From positions 1 to 64,000 of the forward strand of contig CAVYYK010000032.1 of assembly GCA_963772635.1 (NCBI GenBank): 64,000 nt of DNA, given 5' to 3'. Numbering within the stretch: position 1 is the first letter of the stretch; each line of letters opens with the position of its first letter. Positions 46,615 to 56,818 of this stretch are shown here, one piece after another. A program made the position numbers and the translations under genes. Source of the stretch: JAUXFS01 sp963772635. Lineage in GTDB: Bacteria > Pseudomonadota > Alphaproteobacteria > Rhodospirillales > Defluviicoccaceae. Below the pieces are notes generated by a model, which did no database searches, had not been told where the DNA came from, and saw only the letters and a program-made list of their open reading frames with translations.

Positions 46615-49239
46615 ATGACCACCTCCGCCAACAGCGGCCAGTCCGCTGCGCCGGCAACGGCCAAGGACGCCGGCCCCGACCTCGAGAAAATGCCGGTCGA
46701 GCAGGTGCTCGCCGAGCTCGGCGTCAAGGCCGACCAGGGTCTGACGGGCGCCGAAGCGCAGAAGCGCTTGGCCCAGTACGGGCCCAACGCCATCGTCGAG
46801 AAGGAGAAGAGCCTCGCCGCCAAGATCATCGGCTACTTCATGGGGCCGATCGCCTACATGATCGAAGCGGCGGCTCTGGTCTCGGCCATCCTTGGCCACT
46901 GGCAGGACTTCATCATCATCTCGGCGCTGCTGATCTTCAATGCCGTCCTCGACCTGTGGCAGGACAGGAAGGCGTCGAACGCGCTCGCCGCCCTGAAGAA
47001 GGGGCTGGCGCCGGAGGCCACGGCGCTGCGCGACGGCCAGTGGGCGACCGTCGATGCCTCGACACTGGTGCCGGGGGATATCGTCAAGATCCGCCTGGGG
47101 ATGATCGTTCCGGCCGACCTGCGCATGGTCTCCGGCGACTATGCCTCGATCGACCAGGCGGCGCTGACCGGTGAATCGCTCCCGGTCGCCAAGAAGGTCG
47201 GCGACGAAGCCTATTCCGGCAGCGTCGTCAAGCAGGGCGAAATGGAAGGGGTGGTCATCGGCACCAGCGGCAACACTTTTTTCGGCCGCACCGCGAAGCT
47301 GGTGGCCGGGGCCGGTTCGGTCAGCCATGCCCAGAAGGCGATGTTCGAGATCGGCAACTTCCTGATCGTCGTCGCGCTGGGACTGGCGGCGATCATGGTC
47401 GCCTTTCGCGTCTATCACGACATCGTCATCGCCGAAAATTGGGGGCTCGCCGACGCGCTCAACATCCTGCAGTTCGTGCTGATCCTGCTGATCGCCTCGA
47501 TCCCGGTGGCGATGCCCGCGGTGTTCTCGATCACCATGGCGCTCGGTGCGCTCGCGCTGTCGAAGCAGAAGGCGATCGTCTCGCGGCTCGAGGCGATCGA
47601 GGAGATGGCCGGCGTCGACATCCTGTGCTCGGACAAGACCGGTACGCTGACCAAGAACCAGCTCAAGCTGGGCGATCCGATCCTGTTCGCCTCGAAGGAC
47701 CCGCAGGAGGTGATCCTCGCCGCCGCGCTCGCCTCGAGGATCGAGGACCGCGACGCCATCGACACCGCCGTGATCGAGGCGCTGAAGGATCAAAACGCGC
47801 TGAAGGCGTACAAGCAGAGCAAGTTCGTGCCGTTCGATCCGGTGACCAAGCGCACCGCCGCGACCCTCAGCGACGCGCAGGGAAAGGCGTTCGTCGTGTC
47901 CAAGGGCGCGCCGCAGGCCATCGTCGATCTCGCCAAACCCGCCGCCGATGTCGCCGACAAGGTCAAGCAGACGGTCGACGACCTCGCCGGCAAGGGCTAC
48001 CGCGCCCTCGCCGTCGCCCGCTCCGAAGACGACGGCAAGAGCTGGTCGCTGCTCGGCATCCTGCCGATGTTCGATCCGCCCCGCGACAATTCCAAGCAGA
48101 CCATCGATCTCGCCAGGGCCAAGGGCGTGCGGGTGAAGATGATCACCGGCGACGACACCGCGATCGCCCGCGAAACGGCCCGCCAACTCGGCATGGGGAC
48201 CAACATCATTCCGGCGGCGGACGCGTTCCCCAAGGACATGGACCCGAACAACGTGCCGCCGCAGATCGCCGACTCCATCGAAATGGCCGACGGCTTCGCC
48301 CGCGTGTTTCCCGAGCACAAATATGCGATCGTCAGGACGCTGCAGGCGCGGGACCACTTGGTGGCGATGACCGGCGACGGCGTCAACGATGCGCCGGCGC
48401 TCAAGCAGGCCGACTGCGGCACGGCCGTCTCCGGCGCCACCGACGCGGCGCGCGGCGCGGCGGCGCTGATCCTCACCGCCCCCGGCCTCTCGGTGATCAA
48501 CAATGCCATCGACGAGGCGCGGCGCATCTTCGGCCGCATTACCACCTACACCATCTATCGCGTCGCTTTGACCATGGACATCATGTTCCTGGTGGTGCTG
48601 TCGACGATCTTCCTCGGCTTCCAGCCGCTCACCGCGATCATGATCGTCGTCATGTCGCTGTTGGACGACATCCCGATCATGACCATCGCCTACGACAACA
48701 CGCCGGTGAGCGAACGGCCGATCCGCTGGAAGATGCCGCGCCTCCTCGGCGTTTCGGCGGTGCTCGGCTTTTTCTCGGTGGTGCAGTCGTTCGGCCTGCT
48801 GCTGATCGGTATAGAGGTCCTCTCCCATCCGCACCTGCAGCTAGACTTCGGACTTCACGACCATAGCCACCTGCAGACGGTGATGTTCCTGCAGCTCGTT
48901 GCCGGCGGCCATCTTCTCCTCTTCGTCACCCGCACCGAACGCTGGTTTTTCCTGCCGCCGTTCCCGGCGGCGCCGCTGTTCGTCGCCATCGTGGCGACCC
49001 AGATCCTGGCGGTGCTGATGTGCGCCTTCGGCTGGCTGGTGCCGACGATCTCGTGGGCGACGATCGGCTGGGTGTGGGCCTACAACATCGTCTGGATGTT
49101 CGTTCTCGGCGGCGTCAGGCTGATCACCGAGCAACTGGTCGATCACAGCACAGCCGTACATCTGCGGAGCGGTCATATCGTCACCCAGTCGCTGCAACCG
49201 CACGTGCCGGCCGGTCCGGGGCGCATCAGGGCGCGTTGA
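46615..49239 (+). CDS. P-type plasma-membrane H+-ATPase (type IIIA)
   Basis: 874 residues from the ATG at 46615. The N-terminal cation-ATPase region (PVEQVLAELGVKADQGLTGA) is followed by the actuator TGES at about 185, the helix-4 ASIPVAMPAVFSITMALGAL, the phosphorylation site CSDKTGTLTKN with Asp340, MITGDDTAIARETA, and the hinge TGDGVNDAPALK at about 587. PVAMPAVF and the AYDNTP loop are typical of fungal/plant-type proton pumps (PMA) found in some bacteria. It would extrude protons using ATP. It lies between a small secreted protein and a PPK2 gene. Confidence 0.95.
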   Translation: MTTSANSGQSAAPATAKDAGPDLEKMPVEQVLAELGVKADQGLTGAEAQKRLAQYGPNAIVEKEKSLAAKIIGYFMGPIAYMIEAAALVSAILGHWQDFIIISALLIFNAVLDLWQDRKASNALAALKKGLAPEATALRDGQWATVDASTLVPGDIVKIRLGMIVPADLRMVSGDYASIDQAALTGESLPVAKKVGDEAYSGSVVKQGEMEGVVIGTSGNTFFGRTAKLVAGAGSVSHAQKAMFEIGNFLIVVALGLAAIMVAFRVYHDIVIAENWGLADALNILQFVLILLIASIPVAMPAVFSITMALGALALSKQKAIVSRLEAIEEMAGVDILCSDKTGTLTKNQLKLGDPILFASKDPQEVILAAALASRIEDRDAIDTAVIEALKDQNALKAYKQSKFVPFDPVTKRTAATLSDAQGKAFVVSKGAPQAIVDLAKPAADVADKVKQTVDDLAGKGYRALAVARSEDDGKSWSLLGILPMFDPPRDNSKQTIDLARAKGVRVKMITGDDTAIARETARQLGMGTNIIPAADAFPKDMDPNNVPPQIADSIEMADGFARVFPEHKYAIVRTLQARDHLVAMTGDGVNDAPALKQADCGTAVSGATDAARGAAALILTAPGLSVINNAIDEARRIFGRITTYTIYRVALTMDIMFLVVLSTIFLGFQPLTAIMIVVMSLLDDIPIMTIAYDNTPVSERPIRWKMPRLLGVSAVLGFFSVVQSFGLLLIGIEVLSHPHLQLDFGLHDHSHLQTVMFLQLVAGGHLLLFVTRTERWFFLPPFPAAPLFVAIVATQILAVLMCAFGWLVPTISWATIGWVWAYNIVWMFVLGGVRLITEQLVDHSTAVHLRSGHIVTQSLQPHVPAGPGRIRAR

Positions 49240-49265
49240 AAAGCACCGGACAGGAGGTGTCTTTC

Positions 49266-50123
49266 ATGGATTACCGCAAGAAGCTGATCGTCAAACCGGG
49301 ATCGAAGGTCAAGCTCGCCGACATCGATCCCGCCTTTCACGGCAAGCACGAAACCCATGAGGCGGCGCTCGGCGAGCTGCAGGAGCAGGTGGCGAGGCTC
49401 ACCCACCTGCAGTACCTCCTGTACGCCGAAAAGAAGCACGCGCTGCTCATCGTGCTGCAAGGCATCGACGCCGCCGGCAAGGACGGAACGTGCTGGCACG
49501 TGATGTCGGCGATGAACCCGCAAGGCACCTCGGTCACCGGCTTCAAGCAGCCGAGCGAGGAGGAACGCGCCCACGATTTCCTATGGCGGATCCACGCGCA
49601 TACGCCGAAGCTGGGCCAGGTTGCGGTGTTCAACCGCTCGCACTACGAGGATGTCCTGGTCGTTCGCGTGCACAAGCTGGTGCCAAAGAAGGTTTGGTCG
49701 CAGCGTTTCGATCTGATCAACGACTTCGAGAAAATGCTGGCCGATCACGGCACCACGATCATCAAGCTGTTTCTTTACATCTCGCCGGAGGAGCAGCTCG
49801 AACGCTTCAAGCAGCGCCTCGACGATCCGCACCGGCAATGGAAGATCAGTGATTCCGACTACAAGGAACGCGCGTTCTGGAACGATTACATCAAGGCTTA
49901 CGAGGACATGCTGGAGAAATGCTCGACGAAGCACGCGCCCTGGTACGTCATTCCGTCGAACCACAAGTGGTTCCGAAACCTGGCCGTTTCGCGGATCATC
50001 GCCGACACGCTGGCCGACCTCGACATGAAGATGCCGGAGCCAACGGAGGATCTTGATGTCATCCGCAAGCAGTATCACGCGGCTGTCGCCGATGCTCCCG
50101 CCCTCGACAAGAAACGTAAATAG
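49266..50123 (+). CDS. ppk2: Polyphosphate kinase 2 family protein
   Basis: 285 residues. Walker A is LIVLQGIDAAGKDGTCWHVM; the PPK2 core continues SVTGFKQPSEEERAHDFLWR, IHAHTPKLGQVAVFNRSHYE DVLVVRVH, the lid, and APWYVIPSNHKWFRNLAVSR. The N-terminal VKPGSKVKLADIDP matches PPK2 enzymes that phosphorylate AMP/ADP with polyphosphate (class II/III). A ribosome site AGGAGGTG precedes the ATG, 27 bp after the H+-ATPase. Close linkage suggests polyphosphate-driven regeneration of ATP for the pump, by inference. Confidence 0.93.
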   Translation: MDYRKKLIVKPGSKVKLADIDPAFHGKHETHEAALGELQEQVARLTHLQYLLYAEKKHALLIVLQGIDAAGKDGTCWHVMSAMNPQGTSVTGFKQPSEEERAHDFLWRIHAHTPKLGQVAVFNRSHYEDVLVVRVHKLVPKKVWSQRFDLINDFEKMLADHGTTIIKLFLYISPEEQLERFKQRLDDPHRQWKISDSDYKERAFWNDYIKAYEDMLEKCSTKHAPWYVIPSNHKWFRNLAVSRIIADTLADLDMKMPEPTEDLDVIRKQYHAAVADAPALDKKRK

Positions 50124-50193
50124 CGCTTCCGGGCTGGGACAGCGTAATTACGCCAGCCGCCCAGCGCGCCGCTGGCGGCAATAGACGATTGCC

Positions 50194-51432
50194 ATGGACG
50201 TAACCGTTCTCGTATTTCTGGCCGTCTATGTCGCGATGGGTTTCGGCCACCTGCCGGGCTTCAGGGTTGACCGGTCCGGGGCGGCGATCATCGGCGCATT
50301 GGCCATGGTGGCGGCGGAACGGATCGGCCCGCAAGCCGCATGGGACGCGATCGACTATCGGACCGTCGGCCTGCTGTTCGGTTTGATGGTTGTCTCCTCG
50401 GCTTTCGCCGTCTCCGGGTTCTATGCGTGGACGGCCGAGCGCGTCGCCACCCTCGACGTCCGGCCGCCCGTCCTGCTGGCGATTCTGATTGTCGTCAGTG
50501 GCGCGCTGTCGTCGCTGCTGACCAACGACGTGGTGGTCGTCGCGATGACGCCGCTGCTGGTCGCGATAACCCTGTCGCGGCGGCTCAATCCGGTACCCTT
50601 CCTGCTCGCCTTCTGCTTCGCCGCCAATACCGGATCGGCCGGAACGATCATCGGCAGTCCGCAAAACATGATCGCGGCGCAGCAACTCGAACTGTCGTTT
50701 ACCGGTTATCTCGGTGTCGCCGCCCTTCCCGCCCTCGTGTCGCTGCCCGTCGTCTGGGCGATCGTGGCACTTCTCTACCGAAACAACTGGCATTTGCCGG
50801 CGTCAACCGAGCCCAAGCCTGCCGCGGTCGCGACACCGCTTGCGGTCGATCGTTGGGAGACGGCGAAGGCGGCGCTGGTCACGTTTGCCATCGTCGTCGC
50901 TTTCGTGTTCAGCGATTGGCCACGGGAACTGATCGCTCTCGGTGCGGGCGCCTTTCTGCTGATCAATCGCCGGATCGCCTCGAGCGACATGATGAAGCAC
51001 GTTGACGGCAGTCTGCTCCTGCTGCTGATGGGCTTGTTCGTCGTCAATGCCGCGATGGCCGAGACGCATCTGCCCCAGCGGTTGCTCGCCGACCTGCGCG
51101 GCGCCGGCTTCGATCTGCATCAGCCTTTGTGGTTGTTCCTCGTCGTCTCGGTGCTCAGCAACATCGTCGGCAACAACCCGGCGGTGATGCTGCTGGTGCC
51201 CTATCTCGGCACCGGCGGCGATCCTGAAGCTCTCGGCGCCGCACTCGCCCTCGGTACCGGCTTCTCCAGCAACCTCGTCGTCTTCGGCAGCCTCGCCGGC
51301 ATCATCGTTGTCGAGGAAGCGGCGAAACAAGGGGTCAAGATTTCCTTCGGTGAGTTTTCACGGGCCGGTGTCCCCGCCGCCCTGGCGTGCATGGCCCTCG
51401 CCGCCGCCTGGATCGCGATTTTGTCCCCGTAG
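50194..51432 (+). CDS. Anion permease (ArsB/NhaD, SLC13-like superfamily)
   Basis: 412 residues, about 11-12 helices. Two inverted-repeat signatures are present: SGALSSLLTNDVVVVAMTPL with NTGSAGTIIGSPQNMIAAQQ, and VLSNIVGNNPAVMLLVPYLG with GTGFSSNLVVFGSLAGIIVV. These are the 'LTND...NxxxGTxIGxPxN' motifs of the ion-transporter superfamily. Substrate (arsenite, citrate-like, Na+/H+) is not decided by sequence. It follows ppk2 by 70 bp. Confidence 0.85.
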   Translation: MDVTVLVFLAVYVAMGFGHLPGFRVDRSGAAIIGALAMVAAERIGPQAAWDAIDYRTVGLLFGLMVVSSAFAVSGFYAWTAERVATLDVRPPVLLAILIVVSGALSSLLTNDVVVVAMTPLLVAITLSRRLNPVPFLLAFCFAANTGSAGTIIGSPQNMIAAQQLELSFTGYLGVAALPALVSLPVVWAIVALLYRNNWHLPASTEPKPAAVATPLAVDRWETAKAALVTFAIVVAFVFSDWPRELIALGAGAFLLINRRIASSDMMKHVDGSLLLLLMGLFVVNAAMAETHLPQRLLADLRGAGFDLHQPLWLFLVVSVLSNIVGNNPAVMLLVPYLGTGGDPEALGAALALGTGFSSNLVVFGSLAGIIVVEEAAKQGVKISFGEFSRAGVPAALACMALAAAWIAILSP

Positions 51433-51540
51433 TCCATAGCGCAATTCCAGTGGTCGCTCTCCCGGGCCAAGATGCGGGGTCACGATCAATGCCCCAAGGG
51501 GCCACGGAATGAAGGGTAACCAGCCCAATTACTCGATACG

Positions 51541-52218
51541 TTACCGGGGCGCCGGTAAATCCCACCACTTCGACAGGTGGCCGGTGAGGATGCGTTCGGG
51601 CACGTCCTCGTAGTGCGAGACGTCGTTGAACAGCATCAGCCGGGCGCGAACCGGATCCTTGAAGTCGAGAATGTTGAGACAGCACGGATGCTGATCGAGC
51701 CGGTCGCGATAGCCGCGGGCGTCGACGCCGAGCAAACTGGAAATCAGCAGCCGGATGGTCGCCTTGTGGGAAACGACGAGCACCGCCTCGTCCTTGTGCC
51801 TGACGACGATGTCGCGGATCACCGGCAAAGACCGCGCCAGCACATTGAGGCCGGACTCGCCACCCTCCGGCGCGAAGGTGAAGGGATCCTCCTCCCACGC
51901 CGCATACTCCTCCGCGAACGCCACCTCCACTTCCGCGCGGGTCATGCCTTCCCAGCGGCCGTGACTGATCTCCCGCAAGCCGTCCACGGTTCTGGGCACG
52001 ATTCCGAGGGCTGCGGCCGCCAGGGTCGCCGTCTCGACGGTGCGTCGCATCGGGCTGCAATAGACCGCGCCGAGCTTTTCGCGGGCCAGCCGCCCGGCCA
52101 GGCCTCGCGCCTGCCCACGGCCCTCGTCGGAGAGCTCGACGTCCGTCGAACCGGCGAACCGATCCTCGGCGGACAACACCGTCGCGCCGTGGCGAACAAG
52201 AAAAACACGTGTGGTCAT
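51541..52218 (-). CDS. Histidine phosphatase (phosphoglycerate-mutase-like)
   Basis: 225 residues from the ATG at 52218 (MTTRVFLVRHGATVLSAEDR). The catalytic RHG is at residues 9-11. The second arginine is in VYCSPMRRTVETATLAAAAL, the acid in LREISHGRWEGMTRAEVEVA, and the second histidine in AVLVVSHKATIRLLISSLLG. The family includes cofactor-dependent mutases and broad phosphatases; cobC-like or sugar phosphatase roles are possible. An additional start 30 codons upstream exists but lacks a ribosome site. Confidence 0.9.
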   Translation of the reverse strand: MTTRVFLVRHGATVLSAEDRFAGSTDVELSDEGRGQARGLAGRLAREKLGAVYCSPMRRTVETATLAAAALGIVPRTVDGLREISHGRWEGMTRAEVEVAFAEEYAAWEEDPFTFAPEGGESGLNVLARSLPVIRDIVVRHKDEAVLVVSHKATIRLLISSLLGVDARGYRDRLDQHPCCLNILDFKDPVRARLMLFNDVSHYEDVPERILTGHLSKWWDLPAPR

Positions 52219-52549
52219 GGTCCCTCGCTTTCGGTCCGTAGGTATCGCAGCAATGGATCGGGCTCTCATGAATCTAAGCATCCCAAAGGATTTAGAAAGA
52301 TGAGGCACGGGGTAGAGTAGAAAGCATTGCTTTGAGGGAGGCCATTGTTAACATGGGTGCGTAGCGGGCTCAAAATCTCAAACGAGTTGCAAACAAGGAA
52401 AGAAGGGGCGGGAGGAATGATATGACCTCCCCCCGCCCCGAGATGCTTGCCCGGCTTTGGGGAGAAAAATTGGCAAGCGCAAGTTCGTATTATACTTCCA
52501 CATCGTTCCAACCGGAGAGCGTTTTTCATCTTTCAGGATCGGTGTCCAC
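52219..52549. other. Intergenic with a GC-rich hairpin
   Basis: No gene seen. GGGGCGGGAGG (52405-52415) pairs with CCTCCCCCCGCCCC (52426-52439), one C bulged. On the minus strand it is followed by CTTCTTTCCTTG. It may end glpF transcription. The stretch 52260-52400 is lower in GC and probably carries the promoter of the phosphatase gene. Confidence 0.4.
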
Positions 52550-53284
52550 CTAACGGAAGTTGATGTTGCTTGGATCTTGAAGTGCGAGATATAGAAAAGC
52601 CGCGAGAGCGCCGCCGACAAGCGGACCAACAACCGGGATCCAGGCGTAGCCCCAGTCGCTATCCCGCTTTCCGCCCGGCATCGGCAAAAGCATATGCATG
52701 ATACGAGGTCCAAGATCGCGCGCCGGATTGATCGCGTAGCCCGTGGTGCCGCCGAGGCTAAGACCGATGGCGAGCACGAGAAAGCCAACCGGAAGGGCAT
52801 CGAGAGCACCAAGACCGAAAATCGAAACGGCGAAAAACAGAACGGAAAAGACGAGAAGGAAGGTGCCGATGATCTCACAGATCAAGATTGGACAGGGTAC
52901 CACGGATGGCGGGAGCGGTGCAAAACATGCCAACTTGAGATCATTGTTTTCGGTCTGACCGAAATGCGGACGATAGAACACCCAGACCAGGAACGAACCG
53001 ATAAAGGCCCCCAGGAACTGGGCGACGATGTAGACCGGAACCATCGCCCATTCGAACTTTCCGGCGATAGCAAGCGCAACGGTCACGGCCGGGTTGATGT
53101 GGGCGCCGCTGAAAGCGGCTACGGTGAACACGGCGACGAAGACCGCCATTCCCCATCCCCAGGTGATGACGATCCAGCCGCCGCCCTCGCCTTTCGTACC
53201 GGTCAAAACGACGTTGGCGACCACGCCGTTTCCGAGGAGAATGAGAATCGCCGTCCCGATAAGCTCGCCCAAGAATGGCGTCAT
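52550..53284 (-). CDS. glpF: Glycerol facilitator (aquaglyceroporin)
   Basis: 244 residues with six helices. The two half-helix motifs are FSGAHINPAVTVALAIAGKF and GTTGYAINPARDLGPRIMHM. The Asp after the second NPA (NPARD) and the following GPR mark the glycerol-conducting branch over water-only AqpZ. It is the last gene of glpK-glpD-glpF, 83 bp after glpD. It would let glycerol enter for GlpK. Confidence 0.95.
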   Translation of the reverse strand: MTPFLGELIGTAILILLGNGVVANVVLTGTKGEGGGWIVITWGWGMAVFVAVFTVAAFSGAHINPAVTVALAIAGKFEWAMVPVYIVAQFLGAFIGSFLVWVFYRPHFGQTENNDLKLACFAPLPPSVVPCPILICEIIGTFLLVFSVLFFAVSIFGLGALDALPVGFLVLAIGLSLGGTTGYAINPARDLGPRIMHMLLPMPGGKRDSDWGYAWIPVVGPLVGGALAAFLYLALQDPSNINFR

Positions 53285-53367
53285 GGTAGGTCCTCCCTTG
53301 CAGTGTTCGTCGTGACATCCGCTTGGCGGTGAGGCTCCCCACGTAATTGACCGATTGGTCGAAGCGC

Positions 53368-55008
53368 CTACACCACGGAGTTTTCCCGGTTTTCACCCCC
53401 GGCCTCGTTACCGAAGTATTCGTCGATCCTTGCCTGCGCTTGGTCACCGAACATGATCTCGCAGGCCTCGAGCAAACCCGGCGATTGACGAATGTCTTCG
53501 CGGCGGACGACCAGCGCGATCTTTGAGCGTCTGCGCAAGAAATCCTCCAACTTGACGATCATCTCGCGCTGAGCTTTGAGATTGACCTCGCACCGGGTGT
53601 ACTCGGTTTCCTTGATCAGCACCTCCGCCTGGCTCGGATCCGCGCGAATGTGCTCGAGAAGTTCGAAAGCCTCCATGCCGTAACGCCGCCAGAACCGAGA
53701 CGTAAGCTTCTCCGATGAAGTGGGATCGGTGAGGCCGTCGAGGTTCATCAATCTGGCGCGATGTTCGAACTCGTCGCGAAGTTCCGGAGGCGGTTCGCCG
53801 TACCACTTGTGTTTGGGGTATGGGATGGAGATACCCATGTGTCCCACGTATTCGCTGATCTCGTCGCCGACGTTGACGCAGTCGGTATGCTTTCCGCCGA
53901 AGATGCTGAGGTGCTTTTCGGCATGGTTGATGTCGACGGCGTGCTTTCGCGAGAGTTGGAGGAAGTCGCGTCCACCCCCGGCCTCGCCCTTCAAAGCCAA
54001 AGGCCGCACCCCGCAGCGTTCGGCGATGATATCGTCCTTTGTCAGCGGCTTCTGCAGGTTTAGCCGCTGATTGATATTGTCGAGAACAAAATCCCGGTCT
54101 TCGTCCGTGACTTCCGTGTAAGGATTTTCGACGGGGGTGTCCGTGGTGCCGATGCACGTTCGGGCACCCATCGGGATGACGAAGAACAGCCGCCCGTCGG
54201 TCGCGAAAAACGCCAGGACGCGCGTGTGGGGCGTCAAGCGATCGACGATCAGATGGATGCCTTTGGAGAAGGCATGGTGATGCTCCGTCTTCTGCCCGGT
54301 CAGGGTGTTGTGCTCGTCGGCGAACGGGCCGGCCGCGTTGATCAGCACTTTTGAACGGATCTCGAACGACGAACCATCGATCACATCGCGGGCCTTGGTG
54401 ACCCAAAGGCCCTCTTCGTTCCTTGCGCCCCCGAGCGACTCGACGTAGTTCGTCGCGGCGCAGCCGCTGTTCATCGCCGAGCGAATGAAGCCGAATACGA
54501 ATCGGAAGTCGTTGTCGTGGAGGTAAGCGTCAGAGTACTCGAAGCCGCCGACCCCCTTGTCGACTGCGACGACCGGTTCCTCGCGTCTCATCTGCTCTTT
54601 GGAGAGAAGCCTGGGTGGCCGGGTGAAGCAGTTCCCGAAAAACCAATAGAGCCAAGTTCCCGCATACAGTTTCAACCGACTGTGGCGAAAACCTTGCGGT
54701 ATGGTGGTAAAGAACCGAATTTCCTGGACGATCGACGGAAAGCTTCGGATCAGATGATTGCGCGATAGGCAAAGCTTCCGCACCAAAACAAAATCAAATG
54801 TCTCGAGGTATTTGATGCCACCCCAAGCGAGGTTGGATGACTCCTGGCTGGTAAAACTGGCGAAATCCCCGCGATCGATCAACGCGACCTTCGCGCCCTT
54901 GCCGGACAAAGCCGCCGCCGAAACCGCGCCATTGATTCCGCCGCCGACCACCAGGACGTCAAAAACTTCCTTGCCCAGCCTCTCGATGTTTGTCTGTCTC
55001 AACTGCAT
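53368..55008 (-). CDS. glpD: Aerobic glycerol-3-phosphate dehydrogenase
   Basis: I start at the ATG at 55008 (MQLRQTNIERLGKEVFDVLV), which has GGGAGGT upstream and lies 41 bp after glpK; a TTG at 55053 would overlap glpK. 546 residues. The FAD fold is VLVVGGGINGAVSAAALSGK; then SSNLAWGGIKYLETFDFVLV, ALIDRGDFASFTSQE and the substrate region VLINAAGPFADEHNTLTGQ, plus MGARTCIGTTDTPVENPYTE. A C-terminal helical domain follows from about residue 390. It oxidises sn-glycerol-3-phosphate to DHAP and reduces quinone. Confidence 0.94.
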   Translation of the reverse strand: MQLRQTNIERLGKEVFDVLVVGGGINGAVSAAALSGKGAKVALIDRGDFASFTSQESSNLAWGGIKYLETFDFVLVRKLCLSRNHLIRSFPSIVQEIRFFTTIPQGFRHSRLKLYAGTWLYWFFGNCFTRPPRLLSKEQMRREEPVVAVDKGVGGFEYSDAYLHDNDFRFVFGFIRSAMNSGCAATNYVESLGGARNEEGLWVTKARDVIDGSSFEIRSKVLINAAGPFADEHNTLTGQKTEHHHAFSKGIHLIVDRLTPHTRVLAFFATDGRLFFVIPMGARTCIGTTDTPVENPYTEVTDEDRDFVLDNINQRLNLQKPLTKDDIIAERCGVRPLALKGEAGGGRDFLQLSRKHAVDINHAEKHLSIFGGKHTDCVNVGDEISEYVGHMGISIPYPKHKWYGEPPPELRDEFEHRARLMNLDGLTDPTSSEKLTSRFWRRYGMEAFELLEHIRADPSQAEVLIKETEYTRCEVNLKAQREMIVKLEDFLRRRSKIALVVRREDIRQSPGLLEACEIMFGDQAQARIDEYFGNEAGGENRENSVV

Positions 55009-55049
55009 GGCGGTGACCTCCCGAAGCCGTTCGGCCGACGAAACGCCTA

Positions 55050-56563
55050 TCAATCGTCGTCGCTGGCCCAGCCTTTTGCGCGCTCGACCGCCTTCAACCA
55101 GCGGCTTTGCAATCCATTGCGGGTCGCGTCATCCATCGACGGCGCATAGCGCCGCGAAAGCTGCCATTTTTTCGCCAGTTCTTCGCGGCTCTCCCAAAAG
55201 CCCGTCGCAAGTCCGGCAAGGTAGGCGGCGCCGAGAGCGGTCGTTTCGGACACCTTCGGCACTTCCACCGGGACACCGAGGATGTCGGACTGAAACTGCA
55301 TGAGGAAGCTGTTGGCCGAGGCGCCCCCGTCACAGCGCAACTCCTTCAGGGAGATGCCGGAGTCGCGCTCCATCGCCTCGACGACATCGCGCGTCTGATA
55401 GCACATGCTCTCCAGTACGGCGCGCGCGAGATGGGCGCGGGTCGTGCCACGGGTCGCGCCGAGGAGCGTACCACGCGCATAAGCATCCCAATGGGGGGCG
55501 CCGAGGCCGACGAGAGCCGGCACGAAGTAGACCCCTTCGTTGCTGTTGAGGGAGCGGGCGAGCGCCTCCGTTTCGGACGCCTTCTTGATGATCTGCAAGC
55601 CGTCCCGCAGCCACTGCACGCCGGCGCCGGTAATAAAAATGGCGCCTTCGAGGGCGTACTCGACGGGATCGTCTCCGACACCCCAGGCGATCGTCGTCAG
55701 CAGCTTCTCCTTACTGTGCACCGCCTCGTTGCCGGTGTTCATCAACACGAACGAGCCGGTCCCATAGGTGTTCTTGGCGAGGCCCGCGCTGTAGCAGGCC
55801 TGCCCGAACAACGCGGCTTGCTGGTCGCCGGCGATGCCCGAGACCGGAATATCCCGCGTGCCGAAGAACTTGCCGGCGTCGGTGTGACCGTAGACGCAGG
55901 ATGATGGCTTGACCTCGGGAAGAATTGCCCTCGGGATGTCCATCAGTTCCAGCAATTCGGCATCCCAGTCGAGCTCGAAGATATTGTACAGCAATGTCCG
56001 CGACGCGTTGGAATAGTCGGTGACGTGCGCCGTCCCGCCGGTGAGGTGCCAAACCAGCCACGAATCGATCGTTCCGAACGCGATCTCGCCGTTCTCCGCC
56101 CGTTGCCGAAGTCCCGGGACGTTGTCGAGCATCCACTTCACCTTGGTGCCGGAGAAGTAGGCGTCGATCACGAGACCGGTTTTCTCGCGCACCATTTCCT
56201 CGAGGCCGCGCGACTTCAGCTCGTCGCAATAGGCCGCCGTCCGCCGGTCCTGCCAGACGATGGCATGGTGAACCGGCCGACCGGTTTTCCGATCCCATAG
56301 GACCGTCGTTTCCCGCTGGTTGGTGATGCCGATGGCGTTCACGTCGGTGGCGCTGATCCCCGATGATTCTCCAGCGCTTCGCCGATAACCGACAAGGTCA
56401 CGCGCCAAATTTCATCGGCATCGTGCTCGACCCAACCCGGTCGCGGAAAGTGCTGGGTAAACTCCGAATAGGCGCGCCCCCGCACGCTGCCCTCATGATC
56501 GAAAATGAGAACGGTGGAGCCAGTCGTGCCCTGATCGATGGAAAGGACGAATTCCTCAGCCAT
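55050..56563 (-). CDS. glpK: Glycerol kinase, frameshifted near residue 70
   Basis: From the ATG at 56563: MAEEFVLSIDQGTTGSTVLI, then EFTQHFPRPGWVEHDADEIW. One base change near 56345-56365 shifts the frame; the next frame resumes with SGISATDVNAIGITNQRETT, VLWDRKTGRPVHHAIVWQDR, YFSGTKVKWMLDNVPGLRQR, GTIDSWLVWHLTGG, NTYGTGSFVLMNTG and LRCDGGASANSFLMQFQSDI. All FGGY-kinase motifs are present, and the total of about 504 residues is normal. First gene of the glp operon, reading away from the glpV-like gene. Confidence 0.93.
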
Positions 56564-56738
56564 TTGGGTCTCCTCCCATTATGTGCGCGGCGCTCGCAAT
56601 TTTCGCCGCAGCCATTTCGCCTTGGCCCGCGCCTGAACCAGAGAAAAACTGAAGGCCATGGTCGTCGCCTCTTTGCAGCCGCTGCCGAACCTGTTATGTT
56701 TATGTAACAAATTACACCCGGAAACACCGGCTTGACAA

Positions 56739-56792
56739 TCGAATTCGAAAGCAAATCGCTCAAAAAGTTCGGTAGGTTTCGAATTCGAAAGC
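56739..56792. promoter_or_regulatory. Twin palindromic operator sites, probable GlpR boxes
   Basis: The 14-mer TCGAATTCGAAAGC occurs at 56739-56752 and again at 56779-56792, exactly 40 bp apart, each containing the palindrome TTCGAA or TCGAATTCGA. They lie in the 255-bp spacer between divergent glpK and glpV-like genes. A related GAATTCGAA is at 59789-59797, upstream of glpR. DeoR-type regulators such as GlpR bind TTCG-rich repeats, so control by the glpR at 58771 is a good inference. Spacing near four helical turns would place both on one face. Confidence 0.6.
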
Positions 56793-56818
56793 GACTTCTG
56801 GTTCATAGGGAGGACGCC

